NCBI GenBank assembly: GCA_973895155.1
Contig: OZ316896.1
Coordinates: forward strand, 14,322,001 to 14,386,000
Direction: 5' to 3'
Length of the DNA: 64,000 nucleotides
Source of the DNA: Marsupella aquatica
Lineage: Eukaryota > Marchantiophyta
Positions 1-12,151 of the stretch are shown here, piece after piece; within the stretch, counting starts at the first letter, position 1, and every line of letters begins with the position of its first letter. A program made the position numbers and the translations under genes. The notes under the pieces are model-generated. The model was not told the origin of the DNA, did no database searches, and was given only the letters and a program-made list of their open reading frames with translations.

Positions 1-1339
1 TGATTGTGACTTGGGCTACAATGTATCATGGCGCAACGTCATGTTTTGCCACCCTGGAATGGTGGCCCTGATTGCCGCTGTGCCAACCCTGCCGTGGCGA
101 CCTTGTTGGGGATGAGGTTGTTGCTGTCCCTTCTAGTGGGGCCAATGTTGCAGCAGCCGCTCGTGTTCCTGGTCACGTAGCCGCAAGAGCAGCACAACTG
201 AAGGAGGAGGCCTATGCCGTATATTACCTCAAAGATATTTTCTACCCGTTTGAGGTGGAGGTTATGGGGCTCTTCACCCAGCTTTTGATCGCTTCTTGCG
301 ATCTTGCCTGGTTTTGTATGTCGAGCAGAGACCTTATCCACCCGTGTCGGTCATCACAACTTTCTTTTGACAGCGGGTGTCTGTTGCACTCCAGAGGGCT
401 CAGACACCTACTATTCTTTGTAGGACAAGGCGGTAGATTCTGGTAGATTCTAGGGCAGCTATCCAAGGTTCCATTGCTCTACCCTCCTATGCACTTCACT
501 CAGCACTTCACTCAGCACCTCACTCAGGAGCTTTACCAGGCTCTCCAGTTTGCAGCTAGATAGTGCCTTGAGGCTGTTTGTTCTTTGTTGGTTTTGAGTA
601 GGGCATATGATGCTCTGGTTCTTTGGGCTTTCTGGCCTCTTTGGCTGTCTCTCAGTGATTGGGTAGTTGCCCTCAGTTCATTGGGTGTTTGGCCTGTGGG
701 ATCTGTTGGGCGCCCTTGTTCTTTTGAAGATTGATATACGTTTTGTGTTGGTTTGGTAAATGAATCGATTGTTGCTCTTCTCATTAACGGCAACATACGA
801 AGAACCAAAAACAACCCATTTGAATCATGACATACACATCGGAATGTTTCCGTCAATCTGAGAGAAAACTATGGAAGAAGGAGGCGAAGTGTTCCTCAGT
901 ACTGGGGACGAAACTCCCAAAAGCTCAGAATCTGCATTGATTTCAATACTCTGAGCACTCCCAATGCTCATAATCTGCTTTGATTTCCAAGTGGTCGCAT
1001 CTGAGAAGGCCGAATCAAGCAAGGTATGCCCGATGACAATTCCGACACTGACATAGTATCACCACTTGTTTCGAAGGTTCGGTTGATCTCTTAGTTCCAC
1101 TAGTCCAGAGCGACTTCTCCGATTCAACTGTTTCCCGTTTGATGCATTTCAGCTCCTAGAAAGCAACTCAATGTGGGATGAAGGTCTTTGGTTTATACCC
1201 TTTGTTACGTTTTTTCACCGTTGATAGATTGTCTCCTGCTTATGGAGCCCTTTGTACTTTTTGCGGTGGTATGTAGATGAAGGCTGACAAGTCAGGAGAA
1301 TTCGCACAGTTGGAGGAACCTAGCGATTAACAGGTCATC
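1..1339. other. Unassigned left-edge region upstream of AP5Z1
   Basis: I see no gene I can name here. There is an open frame at 72-446 (+) with an alanine-rich start, but it matches no family I know and lacks convincing splice signals. A short direct repeat of about 12 bp (agcacttcactc-like) occurs three times around 490-530. The sequence could be decayed transposon DNA or the tail of a gene lying outside the window. The last few hundred bases should hold the promoter and 5' UTR of the AP-5 zeta gene, but no clear TATA box could be assigned. Confidence 0.35.
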
Positions 1340-4300
1340 ATGGCCGATATCGGCGAGCGAGATCGGTCCTTCTACTTGCGTCTCTTGTCCAACAGCATCA
1401 GGGACACGGCAGCGCCTGGTGCTGCGGATGCCTCCGATGCAGCTCTTCTCCAGGCGGTACGTGTCGATTCCCGCCGCCTTCCGTAGTTGCTCTCTAGAAG
1501 ACTTGTGATGACTGGGATTCGATCAAGGAGTTGTGAAAGCTGCTCTGATCAGTGTGACGTATGTCGTGATGCCCACAGGTGAAAAGTTTACAGAAACTCT
1601 GCAAAGAAGAGCAGAGTGAGGACTTGGTGGCAAGGGTGTATTCATCTGCAGCTAAGCTGTTCCAGCGATACACAGCCTCGGGGGCGTCCCTCAGACCAAG
1701 TCATGGTCTAATATTGCTGGTACCATTGGACGAATACTCTCCACACCCTTCGCTCCTTTTTCCCTTTGCTTGTATGTATCTCGTTGATTCCGACAGGTAA
1801 ACAAGCAATGATTGGGTGGGCATAATGGATCAAGTAATGCCATTGAGAACGGCTGTCTTGCAGGCCATCCTTCAATTCTTTCTGGACTTCGGTGAGGCAG
1901 TTCTCCATGACTCAGATCTCAGCATCTGCCTTTTCTTCCGCTCTTGTCTCAGCAGGTCTGCAGTAGGACATCTTTTTCTATGACATTTGCACTAGCACCT
2001 TGCAAACTGTGAAAATTGTTTTTGACCTCAAGCATCTGTATTCACTACCTGATATCACCTTTTCCTTGGGTTCAGCTGACCTAGATGTGCGCATTGACAT
2101 TCTTGAGTCTTCTTGTATCCAGGCTGTTCGCTGATCAGACGGTTGCAAAGGCTACGTTTGATTTTCTGTTGCTGAACAAGAGCAAGTTTCTACTTTCGCA
2201 TTCAGGCATACTTCCACAGGTGTGTCCATTTTTTGGATTGTTTGCATGGAATGTCACTCTTGAGATTGACCAGGCTTTTGAGATTCTGAGCTAAGTTTAC
2301 TCTGCTGAAAACTGCAGTTCTTCCCGTTGATCCTGAAGATTGCAGCATGGGGCCAAGAAAGGTATGGACATTTGATTTTTACTTAGTTTTGCATCCTATA
2401 TGCGCATAGATCTATGTGCCCTTATCCCATTGGCTCTGTACGTTGTAGGCTGTCAAATAGATGGGGGGAAAATGATTACTGAGTGATTTATTTTGCCAAG
2501 TGAGATTTTCTTGATGGCCCTCGAATCTCACGAACATGAAGACCACCAATCACTTTCATAAGCTCCCTATGTTTGAAGAACCTTGACTTCAGTTGTATTG
2601 ATCGCAGTCAAGGTCTTATATGAATCTTCGGTACATCCTGAACTTCACTGATTTGATAATTTGCAGCCTGAGTAACTCAATTTTGGAGCTATTACCGATG
2701 CTGATGGGCCCATCGTCGTTCTTGCCACTATTTCCAGCTCTTCTTGACATGCCAAGTACGCAGCTTAGGGCACTGTTTTGACCAGGTTGCCCTTTGGTGA
2801 CAACATTGTACGTTGTGCAGCAGATGGTGTAGTAGAACTTTTTCAAGATTGCAACAATTATATGTTGTTTGTCAGAATGTTGATTCCATTTTTGGAGTGG
2901 CCACTCTTGAAAAAGGTATTCCGGGAAACGCCGTTTTTGAGTTTAATGGATCCCCTTGTGTGCAACAGCTTTAGTCCTCGCTCTGGAGAGGCTTGAAGAG
3001 CGTTCAGGGTCTGTTCTCAGCAGTAATACAGCTCGTCCTCAAAGTCCAGCACCTGAGGTTGGGTCTCTTCTCTCAAGCCCATTAATTGCAGTCAGAGGTT
3101 CTAAAAATAGAAGGGAAAAAAAACACTTCCGGCTCAGATTTCAAGCAGTTCGCGTTTTTTGCGTTAAAGCAAGCAAATCTTCCAACGTTTTAACCTTTAA
3201 AAAACGTTGTCTTGGAGCCAGATCTTGATCTTTTATGGGACGCTTGCAGGCTCTGCTGGCCCTCATGGACGAGGCATACACAGGTGGAGTCGGTGGAGTG
3301 GAGGCTGAATCTGGTGACGAAGGAGATGGTAGTTCCAGAGGCGAAACTGATGCTCTCTTCGCTGATCTCTTGAAAGATGAGAATGAGGGCCTTGCGGTGA
3401 GTTTAACTAATAAAATATCCGTCAATTGGGAGTATTGGTTTTGTGTACCTGTTCGTAGTCAATCTGGACAGCAGCGGTGGATTCGTGATATTAACACGTT
3501 GAGTCTCTCGTAGATTGAATGAGGGTGGACATGTGATGGATGAGGAAATGTGATTGAACGAAAGGATGAATTGAACTGTGCTTAGGCCTTTTGTGTATTC
3601 TTTCCTCCCAGTCTAAGGTCAATGTCTCTCCTAGGAGTTGTCAATGGACTGGTGGCATGTTCCCTGATATTTATTTTGTAAGTTCCTGCAATGATGGAGC
3701 AGGAAGTTTTTGAGATGTTCTAAATCGAATGGCTCATTGGATGGTTAGGAACGTCATTGGTCATTCCCGGGCATGGAATCTGCCGTTCAAGCAGTGATGG
3801 GATCTACACCATCTGAGAAGTTGAAGCATGCCTTCAATTTTACACCCACATTGCTTCAGCTATATTTTGATCTGGCACTTCGAGATGTCAATGATTGTTT
3901 GTGCCTCACTCCACTCCTAGGACTCATCTTTAGTTGTTGTATATTATAGATGTCTGTCTAAGTTCGTCAAGATTTGCTTCTCACTGCTTGTTGAGGATCA
4001 TCTTTTGGTTCCTTCTTAATTTAACTTCTGCTTCTTAAAGATGTTTTGTTGACTTTTCCACTTGTGTTGCGTTCTATCAGCGTTGCTTTGTGCCTTACTT
4101 CCCATGGTCTTCCTCAGAGTGGATGCCATGTTTCCAAACAAGCGGTTTTCGTCTCAGGTAAACTGAAAGATTCTGACATAGCTACCTGCCGCATGATATA
4201 ATTCTGACGAGGTAGAAAGCATGTAGCAATTATCAGCTCAAGAACGATTTGCATTAGTTTAAAGTAAGAACTATTCATGTCTTTTAATTTCCTTGTTTCC

Positions 4301-7300
4301 CAGCCTTGTATTTGTCTTCCCCTGTTCCTGGATATGAGAAATACACTTTCCCGGTGGAATGCAGAGCATGATTCTAAAGCACTCGTTCTGTATCCCTTGT
4401 TACCTACGAGGCAGTGATGGTTATTTATTGTCAGATGAGGCTTTTGCCATTGAACTATGAAATTGATGCTGAGCCTTCGTAGGGTGTCATTACAACCTTA
4501 CTCGACGGTAGAGATACTGTGATTAACACATGCAAGCAGTGCTAGGGACGCGTATCTAACTTTTTAGTTTGGTTTTGTGTAGTTCTGTAGCAATTATCAG
4601 CTCAAGAACGATTTGCCTTAGTTTATTGATGTTTTTTAATTTCCTTGTTTCCCAGCGTTGTATTTGTCTTCCCCTGTTCCTGGAAATGAGAAATACACTT
4701 TCCCGGTGGAATGCAGAGCATGATTCTAAAGCACTCGTTCTGTATCCCTTGTTACCTACGTGGCAGTGATGGTTATTTATTGTCAGATGAGGCTTTTGCC
4801 ATTGAACTATAATATTGATGCTGAGCCTTCGTAGAGTGTCATTACAACCTTACTCGACGGTAGAGATACTGTGATTAACACATGCAAGCAGTGCTAGGGA
4901 CGCGTATCTAACTTTTTAGTTTGGTTTTGTGTAGTTCTGTAGCAATTATCAGCTCAAGAACGATTTGCCTTAGTTTATTGATGTTTTTTAATTTCCTTGT
5001 TTCCCAGCGTTGTATTTGTCTTCCCCTGTTCCTGGAAATGAGAAATACACTTTCCCGGTGGAATGCAGAGCATGATTCTAAAGCACTCGTTCTGTATCCC
5101 TTGTTACCTACGTGGCAGTGATGGTTATTTATTGTCAGATGAGGCTTTTGCCATTGAACTATAATATTGATGCTGAGCCTTCGTAGGGTGTCATTACAAC
5201 CTTACTCGACGGTAGCGATGCTGTGATTAACACATGCAAGCAGTGCTAGGGACGCGTATCTAACGTTTTAGTTTGGTGTTTTGTAGTTCTTAGTTCTCAA
5301 CTGCTCTGATAAGAAGTATTTAATCGTCGATAATACCCGAAGATGATGTCTTGGCCCATGAAGAAATTGTGATTAGTCTGTCAGAGCCTTTCATCAGTAA
5401 TTTACTCGGGGAACACCTAGCAGGACTCTGGTGATCGGCATCCCTTACGTTGCAGCATTATGCAAAGTTGTTGCTTCAGCTCCCACAAGTTTGGCCCTTT
5501 CTCAGGAGATTTTGCAATGATGAAAGATTTTTCCCGAAGTTGAGGTCCTGCCTTTGAAATCGATAATATATCTTCCTGAGCTCTGCTGTAGCGCCGTTCC
5601 GTCTAGACGCTTGATCCGGACCTTAAGGCTTTGGGTCTCACTAAAGAATAATTATATTTCGTGTGAACAGTAATACTTGATCTGGAGACACTGGTCCATA
5701 GTAAGATTCAGAGGAGCCTCCTAGTTTCAGCTTAACTTCTCTCAACCTGCCTGTAGGAGTACTCTCCCCTTTTTCTTACTATAGATTCCTTGTTCGTGAT
5801 AGATTAAACTATTCCTCTCGAATTTTACTTCTGAAGTGCAATATGATAAGTTGTGAATGTTGATTGATTATCAGGCTCGTAAAAAATGCATTGAGTTCGT
5901 GCTGGCGGCATTTCGGCAGAAACCTTATTTCATCGCTGTTTTGAAGGTTGGTCACACCCTCTGTCAATCTAGATCTATATGAGGTCATAAGGTTGTTCTC
6001 AGTGCAATTGTGAAGGACATGCATGAGTGGCTGCTGCATTGCCGACTAATCATAGTGTTACGATTTCTTTTACATTTTGCAGAAGCCAATCATGGATCGC
6101 CTTGGGCAACCACACACAAGCGCTGCAAAGGTTAGAACTCTAGTATAAAGCTTCTGACGACTGTGTGGCTTTCCCTATGATGGTCATAGTCTGACATTTT
6201 AGCACATCTAATCACCAATGGCGTCATATGTGGATAAAGAAAAGGAAAAGGGGAACTGACAAATCTAGGTTGTGAAGTGGTCTCTTGTCATTGGTATTGC
6301 ATTTCTTATCCGTCAACGGTTTGTAAGAGCGGACGCGTAGAAGTAGCCTTCAAGGTCATTATCGTCTTCCTGCACAACGTTTTGAGCCCGTTGTGTTTCT
6401 GCAGGCTGAGCTTGCATTGCAATTATGTTGGGCAGTTGGTGAGTATGGCGGTGGAGGCTCCACGAACAAGGATGCAGCCCGACAACTATTTGAGTCTCTT
6501 GAACTGGTTTTATATGAAAATCTTGCATCAAGGTATGATTTCTTCTAGACAGCTTTCCAGTATTTTCGAAAATCATGAAGATAAGATGATTCTTCTATGT
6601 GTGAAGGTTGGTGTTTAATGTAATTTGATCTGTAATTATTGGGCGTCAGTTTATTTTGCCTAGCTCCTGGGATCCTGCTGAATCATCAGTTAGCAATTTT
6701 GGTATCATGCAGCCGAGCATCTAGAGGAAGCATGGGTGCAGAAAGGCTGAAGATGCCAGGAACTCTGATGCCTGGGAGTCCAGCCCAAGCACGGTTGCTG
6801 TGCTTTGTTGTGACAGCAATTGCTAAGATTGCCTCATATCATCGGGAGCTATCTCCAAGAGCTCGAGTCTGCTTGGCAAAGGTATTAAAATCAGGAACTC
6901 GTATCTGCAATATGGTCACTCGTAGGTACAGAGTCGAATTGAATTAATTTTTCCCAACTATCTATTTCGATTTGAATTCTTTTCTTTGCTGGCTTTGTTT
7001 AGTAGCAGGGGGTTTGTAATGTAGAAAGGGTGGGAGCTAAACTTGCTTTCTAGAATATTGACCATAGTTCTGCATTTCTTCCTCCTGGTCCACGAGGGGG
7101 TGCTTTGAATCTGTTTTTGTGGGCTAGACTGGATGTCTCGTAATAGCCAAAAATGTCATCACGTCATTTGTCCAGTACCTTACAATGTCGTCGAGGACCT
7201 GAGAATGTATCATCTGTCCTGAAAGTTCATTGCCATCTTGTGAATCTGCATAGACTTTCAGTTCTAAGTTGTAATCCTTACAGGTTGCACGGTCACATCA

Positions 7301-7646
7301 AGTCGTAGACAAAGCAGTTTGGAAGCGGGCTCGAGATTACTTGGGCCTAATGCAAGAGCCAGCTATCTGCTCGTCCATTCTGGGATCTTCAGTTGGCAAC
7401 CAACATCCAACAAATGTCCAATGGTCAGAGGGACGCACAAAATCAGTTGCCAGCATACCCTTCTACCTCCTTGGCGAGAAAGAGGGTAAGCGTGCAAACT
7501 ATTTCACCTTACTCGGAACGGTATCCATTTTTAATTGTGCTTTGCTGTTTTATTGACACATTGATTCTCTGACTTTCTTTGCTTCAGGTCCACCATTCCA
7601 TGATTTTCGTTTATCTGACATCCTCGGTGGAGGAGCACGAATATAA
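1340..7646 (+). CDS. AP5Z1: AP-5 complex subunit zeta-1 (16 exons)
   Basis: This encodes the zeta subunit of the AP-5 adaptor complex, which acts in late-endosomal/lysosomal (in plants, presumably vacuolar) membrane traffic. Exons: 1340-1456, 1579-1719, 1864-1955, 2123-2219, 2318-2361, 2667-2755, 2969-3057, 3250-3396, 3749-3896, 4081-4157, 5875-5946, 6083-6130, 6405-6532, 6713-6881, 7284-7485, 7588-7646. Phases agree at every junction and give 572 residues, close to the ~560 of the Arabidopsis homologue. Family-typical blocks are SEDLVARVYS, LALMDEAYTG, LKDENEGLAERHW, KPIMDRLG, LALQLCWAVGEYGGGG, LLCFVVTAIAKIASYHREL and, at the C-terminus, GEKEGPPFHDFRLSDIL. The protein is alpha-helical and ARM-like, with no catalytic site. 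The start ATG is the first in frame and begins MADIGERDRSFYLRLLS. The donor at 3057 (GTTGGG) is weak but phase-compatible. Identification rests on remembered similarity to the plant AP5Z1 protein. Confidence 0.93.
4223..5275 (+). repeat. Three-copy ~352-bp tandem repeat in AP5Z1 intron 10
   Basis: Three head-to-tail copies begin at about 4223, 4587 and 4939. Copies 2 and 3 are 352 bp apart and almost identical. Copy 1 is about 12 bp longer near its start and more diverged. Each copy ends with a cgcgtatctaac-type segment followed by tttagtttgg. The array accounts for most of the unusually long intron 4158-5874. Short 66-codon frames inside the copies are identical by descent and do not look like a gene. 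Confidence 0.95.
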
Positions 7647-8596
7647 TCCCCACATTTCATTATTTCTGACGACAACTGGATCTTTGTGTAGACATGGGAA
7701 TTTTAATTTATGCCGCCCAAAAAATTCTTTCAGGGCAGAATACCTTTCTGGCAGGTTTTTTTTTTTAATGCTGCTATGCGCATTTCTGTTTCAGTCTATG
7801 AAGCCCATTTTTGGGGGGTTATTATCCTTTAATCTTAATTTTAGCTTTTCAGCCTATGAGGGCTGTTTTTTGGGCTATTTTTCCATTTAAAAATTAACTT
7901 AACTCCCGTTATATCTTTCTTCAATTTTCTTCTGGGCCTACCCTTACATAGCCCTTTTTTCAATTTAAATATATGGTTTGCAATGTTTGCCCTTTTCACT
8001 CCCTTATCTTTATTAAGATGTTCTTCGTGAGTACAAGGCTCTAGCCCTTGACCTCAAACTCCCCAACCAAAACAATCATTAACTTGTAGGGTGATGATGT
8101 TGAAATTAATGCCCTTGATATTATATGTAGTGTTTCATATTCTGCACCCTTGCCCTGCGCCTTCTTGCTGAGCCTACAAAGCTGTGCTTCTCCCCCTTCA
8201 CCATAGGAAATTTCACAATAAATTTTCATTTCCATTATTTAAATGTTTTTCTGATAAATTTCAATATGATACCATAACACAATAGTGACATGTGTTTTGA
8301 ATCAGTTCAAATAGAAAGTCAAATAGGTGTTTCTTGGTGGGGTAGCTGTGTAGCCCTCTGTTCAGCCTGGGCTGGGGTATTGGAATTTGAATGAGGCTTC
8401 TGGTGACAAAGACATTATGTAATCACATGGGCTTGAATAGGGAAACTCGTTGACAAAGACTGCAACCACTTGGGCTTGAATGGCAACCTACGAGTAGGGA
8501 ATCTATTTTTTCACAATTCCTTTTTGTCCTCACCAGCATGTTTTTTAACACATTTCTTTTTTACCATTGTGGCAAATGTCAGCCCCTGTGAAGGAG

Positions 8597-8808
8597 ACTA
8601 TGCCTCATCTATTTTCCCTGATTATTTCCTGACTGTTAGATCTCCTTAGATTGAAGGATGACCATTAGATTCTTGCACATAGGGTCTATGACTAGGTGGG
8701 AAACTATGCCTCATCTATTTTCCCTGATTATTTCCTGACTGTTAGATCTCCCTAGATTGAAGGATGACCATTAGATTCTTGCACAGACCTATGACTAGGT
8801 GGGAAACT
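8597..8808 (+). repeat. 106-bp tandem duplication
   Basis: Two direct copies start at 8597 and 8703 (actatgcctcatctattttc in both). They differ by only a few bases and a small deletion near the end of copy 2. The second copy runs into a dispersed element whose relative lies near 43373. Confidence 0.9.
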
Positions 8809-8905
8809 GATTAATGGGATAAAACAATTTAGTAAATTTTGCCAAAAGTGGCAGAAACGTTTTGGGGAGGTGGAATCTGACTAAATTTGCATCTAAAGAA
8901 CACAC
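8790..8905 (+). repeat. Dispersed repeat copy A (relative of 43373-43510)
   Basis: This stretch shares, in the same order, the block aggtgggaaactgattaatgg, an A-rich linker, ttttgccaaaagtggcagaa and ggtggaatct with the segment at about 43373-43510. The two are clearly diverged relatives of one dispersed non-coding element. No coding capacity or terminal repeat was identified. Confidence 0.6.
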
Positions 8906-9165
8906 TGGTCCGCACTACTATTTATTCTCAAAGACTGTGCAGACCATCTAGTGAGATTTAAATCAAATTTCAATGAGGGTGTGGTAACATTGCATTAATA
9001 CAACTATGCCAACTACCCCTTACTATTGTACCCACAATGATTGGTCATACTATTGCTATTTGTAATGGACAGGAACACTTAACTATTTGAATAACAATTG
9101 GACGCAATAAGTCATGATCAAGGTGTGTGATTGAAAGCGTACCACAATACTACTAGGGCGTCTCA

Positions 9166-9357
9166 AAGTCTCAAAGCCTAATCTTAACAAGATAAGACCT
9201 TCCCATAACTTCAGTATTACAAGAACTATGTTTATGGTAGCCAATCTTAAGCTACCATAAAGCGTCTCAAAGCCTAATCTTAACAAGATACGATCCTCCC
9301 ATAACTTCAGTATTACAGGAACTATGTTTATGGTAGCCAATCTTAAGCTACCATAAA
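9166..9357 (+). repeat. 96-bp tandem duplication, each unit with a hairpin
   Basis: Two direct copies with a period of 96 bp. Each contains a perfect 11-bp inverted repeat: tttatggtagc is followed after 9 bases by gctaccataaa. The hairpins are at 9231-9261 and 9327-9357. The duplication is recent, with a few substitutions between copies. It may be a small folded (MITE-like) element or simply duplicated spacer DNA. Confidence 0.85.
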
Positions 9358-9784
9358 GGCCGCGAGCTCAACACTTAACCTGTAATTGTCTTACAACTAT
9401 AGGCAAAACTTGGAAAATCCACAAATCCAGGACTCTGGAACTCTGGAAAACCTCAAATGAAGGCACATGAACTTTGTGCCTGACTTGATGATGCATTTGA
9501 GGTGGCTACTTATCAAGAATGAAAGAAAAACAAGAATAGGCTACTGGACAAGTGAGGTAGTAACTCATGCCTTATGGGGCAGGTCAATATTATTTCCCCC
9601 CATTTAAAAAATTCCGTAACCGGGTTAACCACAAATCACTAACTTTCACTAATAATGAGTCCAATCCACTGTACGTACCACTCTTTCTTTCGAGTCCAAT
9701 CCAGTGTTCGCACCAATTCATTGCAGGTCAAAACATCGACGAAATTCGTGCGATTCGTGAGTCGGAGGATCAGTGGAGCGAGCT

Positions 9785-12151
9785 ATGGCGGGCACAATAG
9801 CACCGTCCTGGATTCCCATCAACTGCAATCTCCGGGCAAGCGCATCATCAGCAGTCTCAGGTTCCTCAGGCTCATGCTCATACTCATCTTCGAGCTCTGG
9901 ATGTGGCCTACAGAGCTTGACCGGGCTCAGACGCGCAGGTGCTGTCGATGCTCTGACCTTGAGGTCTGGACGGGAGTTGCAAGCCGTTGTCTCGACCGCT
10001 GCTGGTGCTTGTAGGGCAACTTCAGGAGTGACCGCAGTCGCCGAGTCTGGAGAGAAGCCAATTGAGCTAACAATTGCTAGCCCCGCTGCCCAAGAGGATG
10101 AAGCGGCATCGCCCAATGGCCCTGAAATATCCTCCACACCGGATGTCGAGTTTGTGAAGAGAGTCCCTAGTGCTGGCTCGAGAAATTCTTCCACTGAGGA
10201 TCATGTCCGGTCAGGGAGCTTTAATAGTGCAACAGATTCTTACCGCCCGGGAGCTCGCAGGAGCTCGGAGATCGCTGGCAGCTCATTTCGCCCGGGACCT
10301 ATTCCGAGCTCGATTGCCAGTAAGCAAAAGGCCAAAGATGTCTTTGTGGATAGGTGGATTGCCCCCGGTTCGAAGCTACATGATGTGAAGCAGATTCTGG
10401 AGAGGCTGGAGAATGCACAGCCCACAGATGAAGGCGTGAAGGCGGCCATGGAGGGGTGGGATACCGCTATAAACCCCAGAGACATGAGTAGCGTTATAGG
10501 AAATCTCAAGTGGAGAAAAGCGCAGGCCTTCTTCAATTGGTTACAATCCGAGGGTTACGAGGTCAACGTGGTTGTGTACAATGTGCTGCTGGGAAGATTC
10601 CGTGCTGGAAGGGTTTGGAGTAATGCGGAGAATTTTGCATACCAGATGATAAAGGACGGGATTAAGCTCGACAATTACTCTTATAGCACTCTAATTAGTT
10701 GTGCCCTCCAATGCAGCCTTCCTACGGAAGCCTTGAAATGGTTTGATAAAATGCATGAAGACGGCTGTGTTCCAGATGAGGTGACTTACGGCAACATGGC
10801 CCTCGTGTACTCCAGACTAGGGAGGTACGGCGATGCCGAGGAGCTTTATGAGCGCCTCAGGGAGACTGGGTGGAAACCGGACAAGGTGACGTTTGGAACA
10901 ATGGTGAATGTCTACTCGAGAGGGGGGAATTATTTCAAAGCTGCAGCTTTGATTCGAGAGATGCAGGAGGCAGGTTTACAGCCAGAAGCTGTGGTGTACA
11001 ACACCTTGATCAGGTATCTTACTCGTGAAGGGAAAATTGGGCAGGCCAAGCGAGTGTTCCAGGACATGGAGAAAGCAGGGGTGAAAGCCACAGAGTACAC
11101 TCTTAGTCTGATGGTTGATGTTCATGGCCGAGCTGGGGAAACCAAGGAAGCATTTCAGTTGTTCACCCGGATGAAAGAAGAGAAGCTACCACTGGACGTG
11201 GTGGTGTACAACTCGCTGTTAAAAATGTGTGCGGAAGAGGGATTGGTTGGAGAAGCTGAAAATATGCTTGCCGGGATGGTAGGGAGAGGTTTGAAGCCAG
11301 ACACTGTCACCTATAAATCGGTAATAAATCTTTATTCCAGGGAAGGAAGGATTAAGGATGCAGAGAAGTTTGCCAACAGAATGGTGGAAGCTGGCTTTAA
11401 GCGAGATGTGATTGTGTACTCCTGTTTGATCAAAGCCTGTGGCATGACAAAGGACTTCAAGACAGCTGCAACGTTCTTGGACGAGATGCTGGCCGATGGG
11501 TGCCAGGTGGATGACAAATGCTGTGGAGTTCTGCTTTCCCTCATGAATTCTTGTGAGACAACGGAGGACAGGACTCTCATGGTGGATTGCTTACGGAAAT
11601 CAAAACCCGTTTTGGGTGGAATTGTGGATCTGTTACTGGCGGAGTTTCTAGATTTGGATGCCCTAGAGGACCTGGTCCGACGTTTATTATCTGAATCTGA
11701 GGAAGACTCTCATCGACCTTTCTGTAATGCCTTTGTCGACTTATGCTGGGCCTTGGACAAGAAGTACACAGCTCAAAAGTTCCTATCACTTGCAGACTCC
11801 CTTGGTGTCTACAATGGTGGTCTCAGGACAAAAACTACGAAGCTCTGGATGTTACATCTTCGGTCCCTTTCCTTCAACACAGCTGAATGTGGTCTCCTTG
11901 CTTGGATACAATATTTGAAAGAGAAACTGGAGCTCGGAGAAGCGTTCCCAGAAGGTCTAGTCATCGAAACGGGTGTTGGAAGAAATAGAGGTGAGGTAAC
12001 TCGTTTGTTCGATGTGATATTATCCAAATTGAAGGATATCGGTGCGCCTTTCGAACCCAGCTCAGAAAGAACGGATTGGATAATATCGGAGGGGTCTGCC
12101 ACCAAAGAATGGCTAACAGCATCCAAAGCATCACCTAACACCGGTGACTAA
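9785..12151 (+). CDS. Chloroplast PPR-SMR protein (SVR7/SOT1/ATP4-like), intronless
   Basis: A single-exon gene for a 788-residue P-class pentatricopeptide-repeat protein with a C-terminal small MutS-related (SMR) domain. Residues 1 to about 75 are rich in Ser, Ala and Arg and poor in acidic residues, as expected of a chloroplast transit peptide. The block DRWIAPGSKLHDVKQILERL precedes the repeats. About nine 35-residue PPR motifs follow at roughly residues 261-576 (for example PDEVTYGNMALVYSRLGRYG and PEAVVYNTLIRYLTREGKIG). The SMR domain covers about 687-778, with LHLRSLSFNTA and TGVGRNRG at the usual LDxH and TGxG positions. Known relatives bind chloroplast transcripts and help rRNA maturation or psa/atp mRNA expression. 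The frame is open a few codons upstream, but the ATG at 9785 is the first ATG. Which of SVR7, SOT1 or ATP4 is orthologous cannot be told by eye. Confidence 0.92.
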   Translation: MAGTIAPSWIPINCNLRASASSAVSGSSGSCSYSSSSSGCGLQSLTGLRRAGAVDALTLRSGRELQAVVSTAAGACRATSGVTAVAESGEKPIELTIASPAAQEDEAASPNGPEISSTPDVEFVKRVPSAGSRNSSTEDHVRSGSFNSATDSYRPGARRSSEIAGSSFRPGPIPSSIASKQKAKDVFVDRWIAPGSKLHDVKQILERLENAQPTDEGVKAAMEGWDTAINPRDMSSVIGNLKWRKAQAFFNWLQSEGYEVNVVVYNVLLGRFRAGRVWSNAENFAYQMIKDGIKLDNYSYSTLISCALQCSLPTEALKWFDKMHEDGCVPDEVTYGNMALVYSRLGRYGDAEELYERLRETGWKPDKVTFGTMVNVYSRGGNYFKAAALIREMQEAGLQPEAVVYNTLIRYLTREGKIGQAKRVFQDMEKAGVKATEYTLSLMVDVHGRAGETKEAFQLFTRMKEEKLPLDVVVYNSLLKMCAEEGLVGEAENMLAGMVGRGLKPDTVTYKSVINLYSREGRIKDAEKFANRMVEAGFKRDVIVYSCLIKACGMTKDFKTAATFLDEMLADGCQVDDKCCGVLLSLMNSCETTEDRTLMVDCLRKSKPVLGGIVDLLLAEFLDLDALEDLVRRLLSESEEDSHRPFCNAFVDLCWALDKKYTAQKFLSLADSLGVYNGGLRTKTTKLWMLHLRSLSFNTAECGLLAWIQYLKEKLELGEAFPEGLVIETGVGRNRGEVTRLFDVILSKLKDIGAPFEPSSERTDWIISEGSATKEWLTASKASPNTGD

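Larger units (their letters stand above)
7647..9784. other. Spacer between AP5Z1 and the PPR-SMR gene
   Basis: AT-rich spacer without a recognisable gene. It should contain the AP5Z1 3' UTR at the left and the PPR-SMR promoter and 5' UTR at the right. The repeats inside it are listed separately. Confidence 0.6.

Noticed and set aside
72-446. Alanine-rich 124-codon frame at the left edge
   Set aside because: No domain, no splice context, and antisense frames of similar length overlap it. It is kept only as an unassigned region.
4569-5121. Two identical 66-codon frames
   Set aside because: They lie inside the duplicated units of AP5Z1 intron 10, and identity follows from the DNA duplication.
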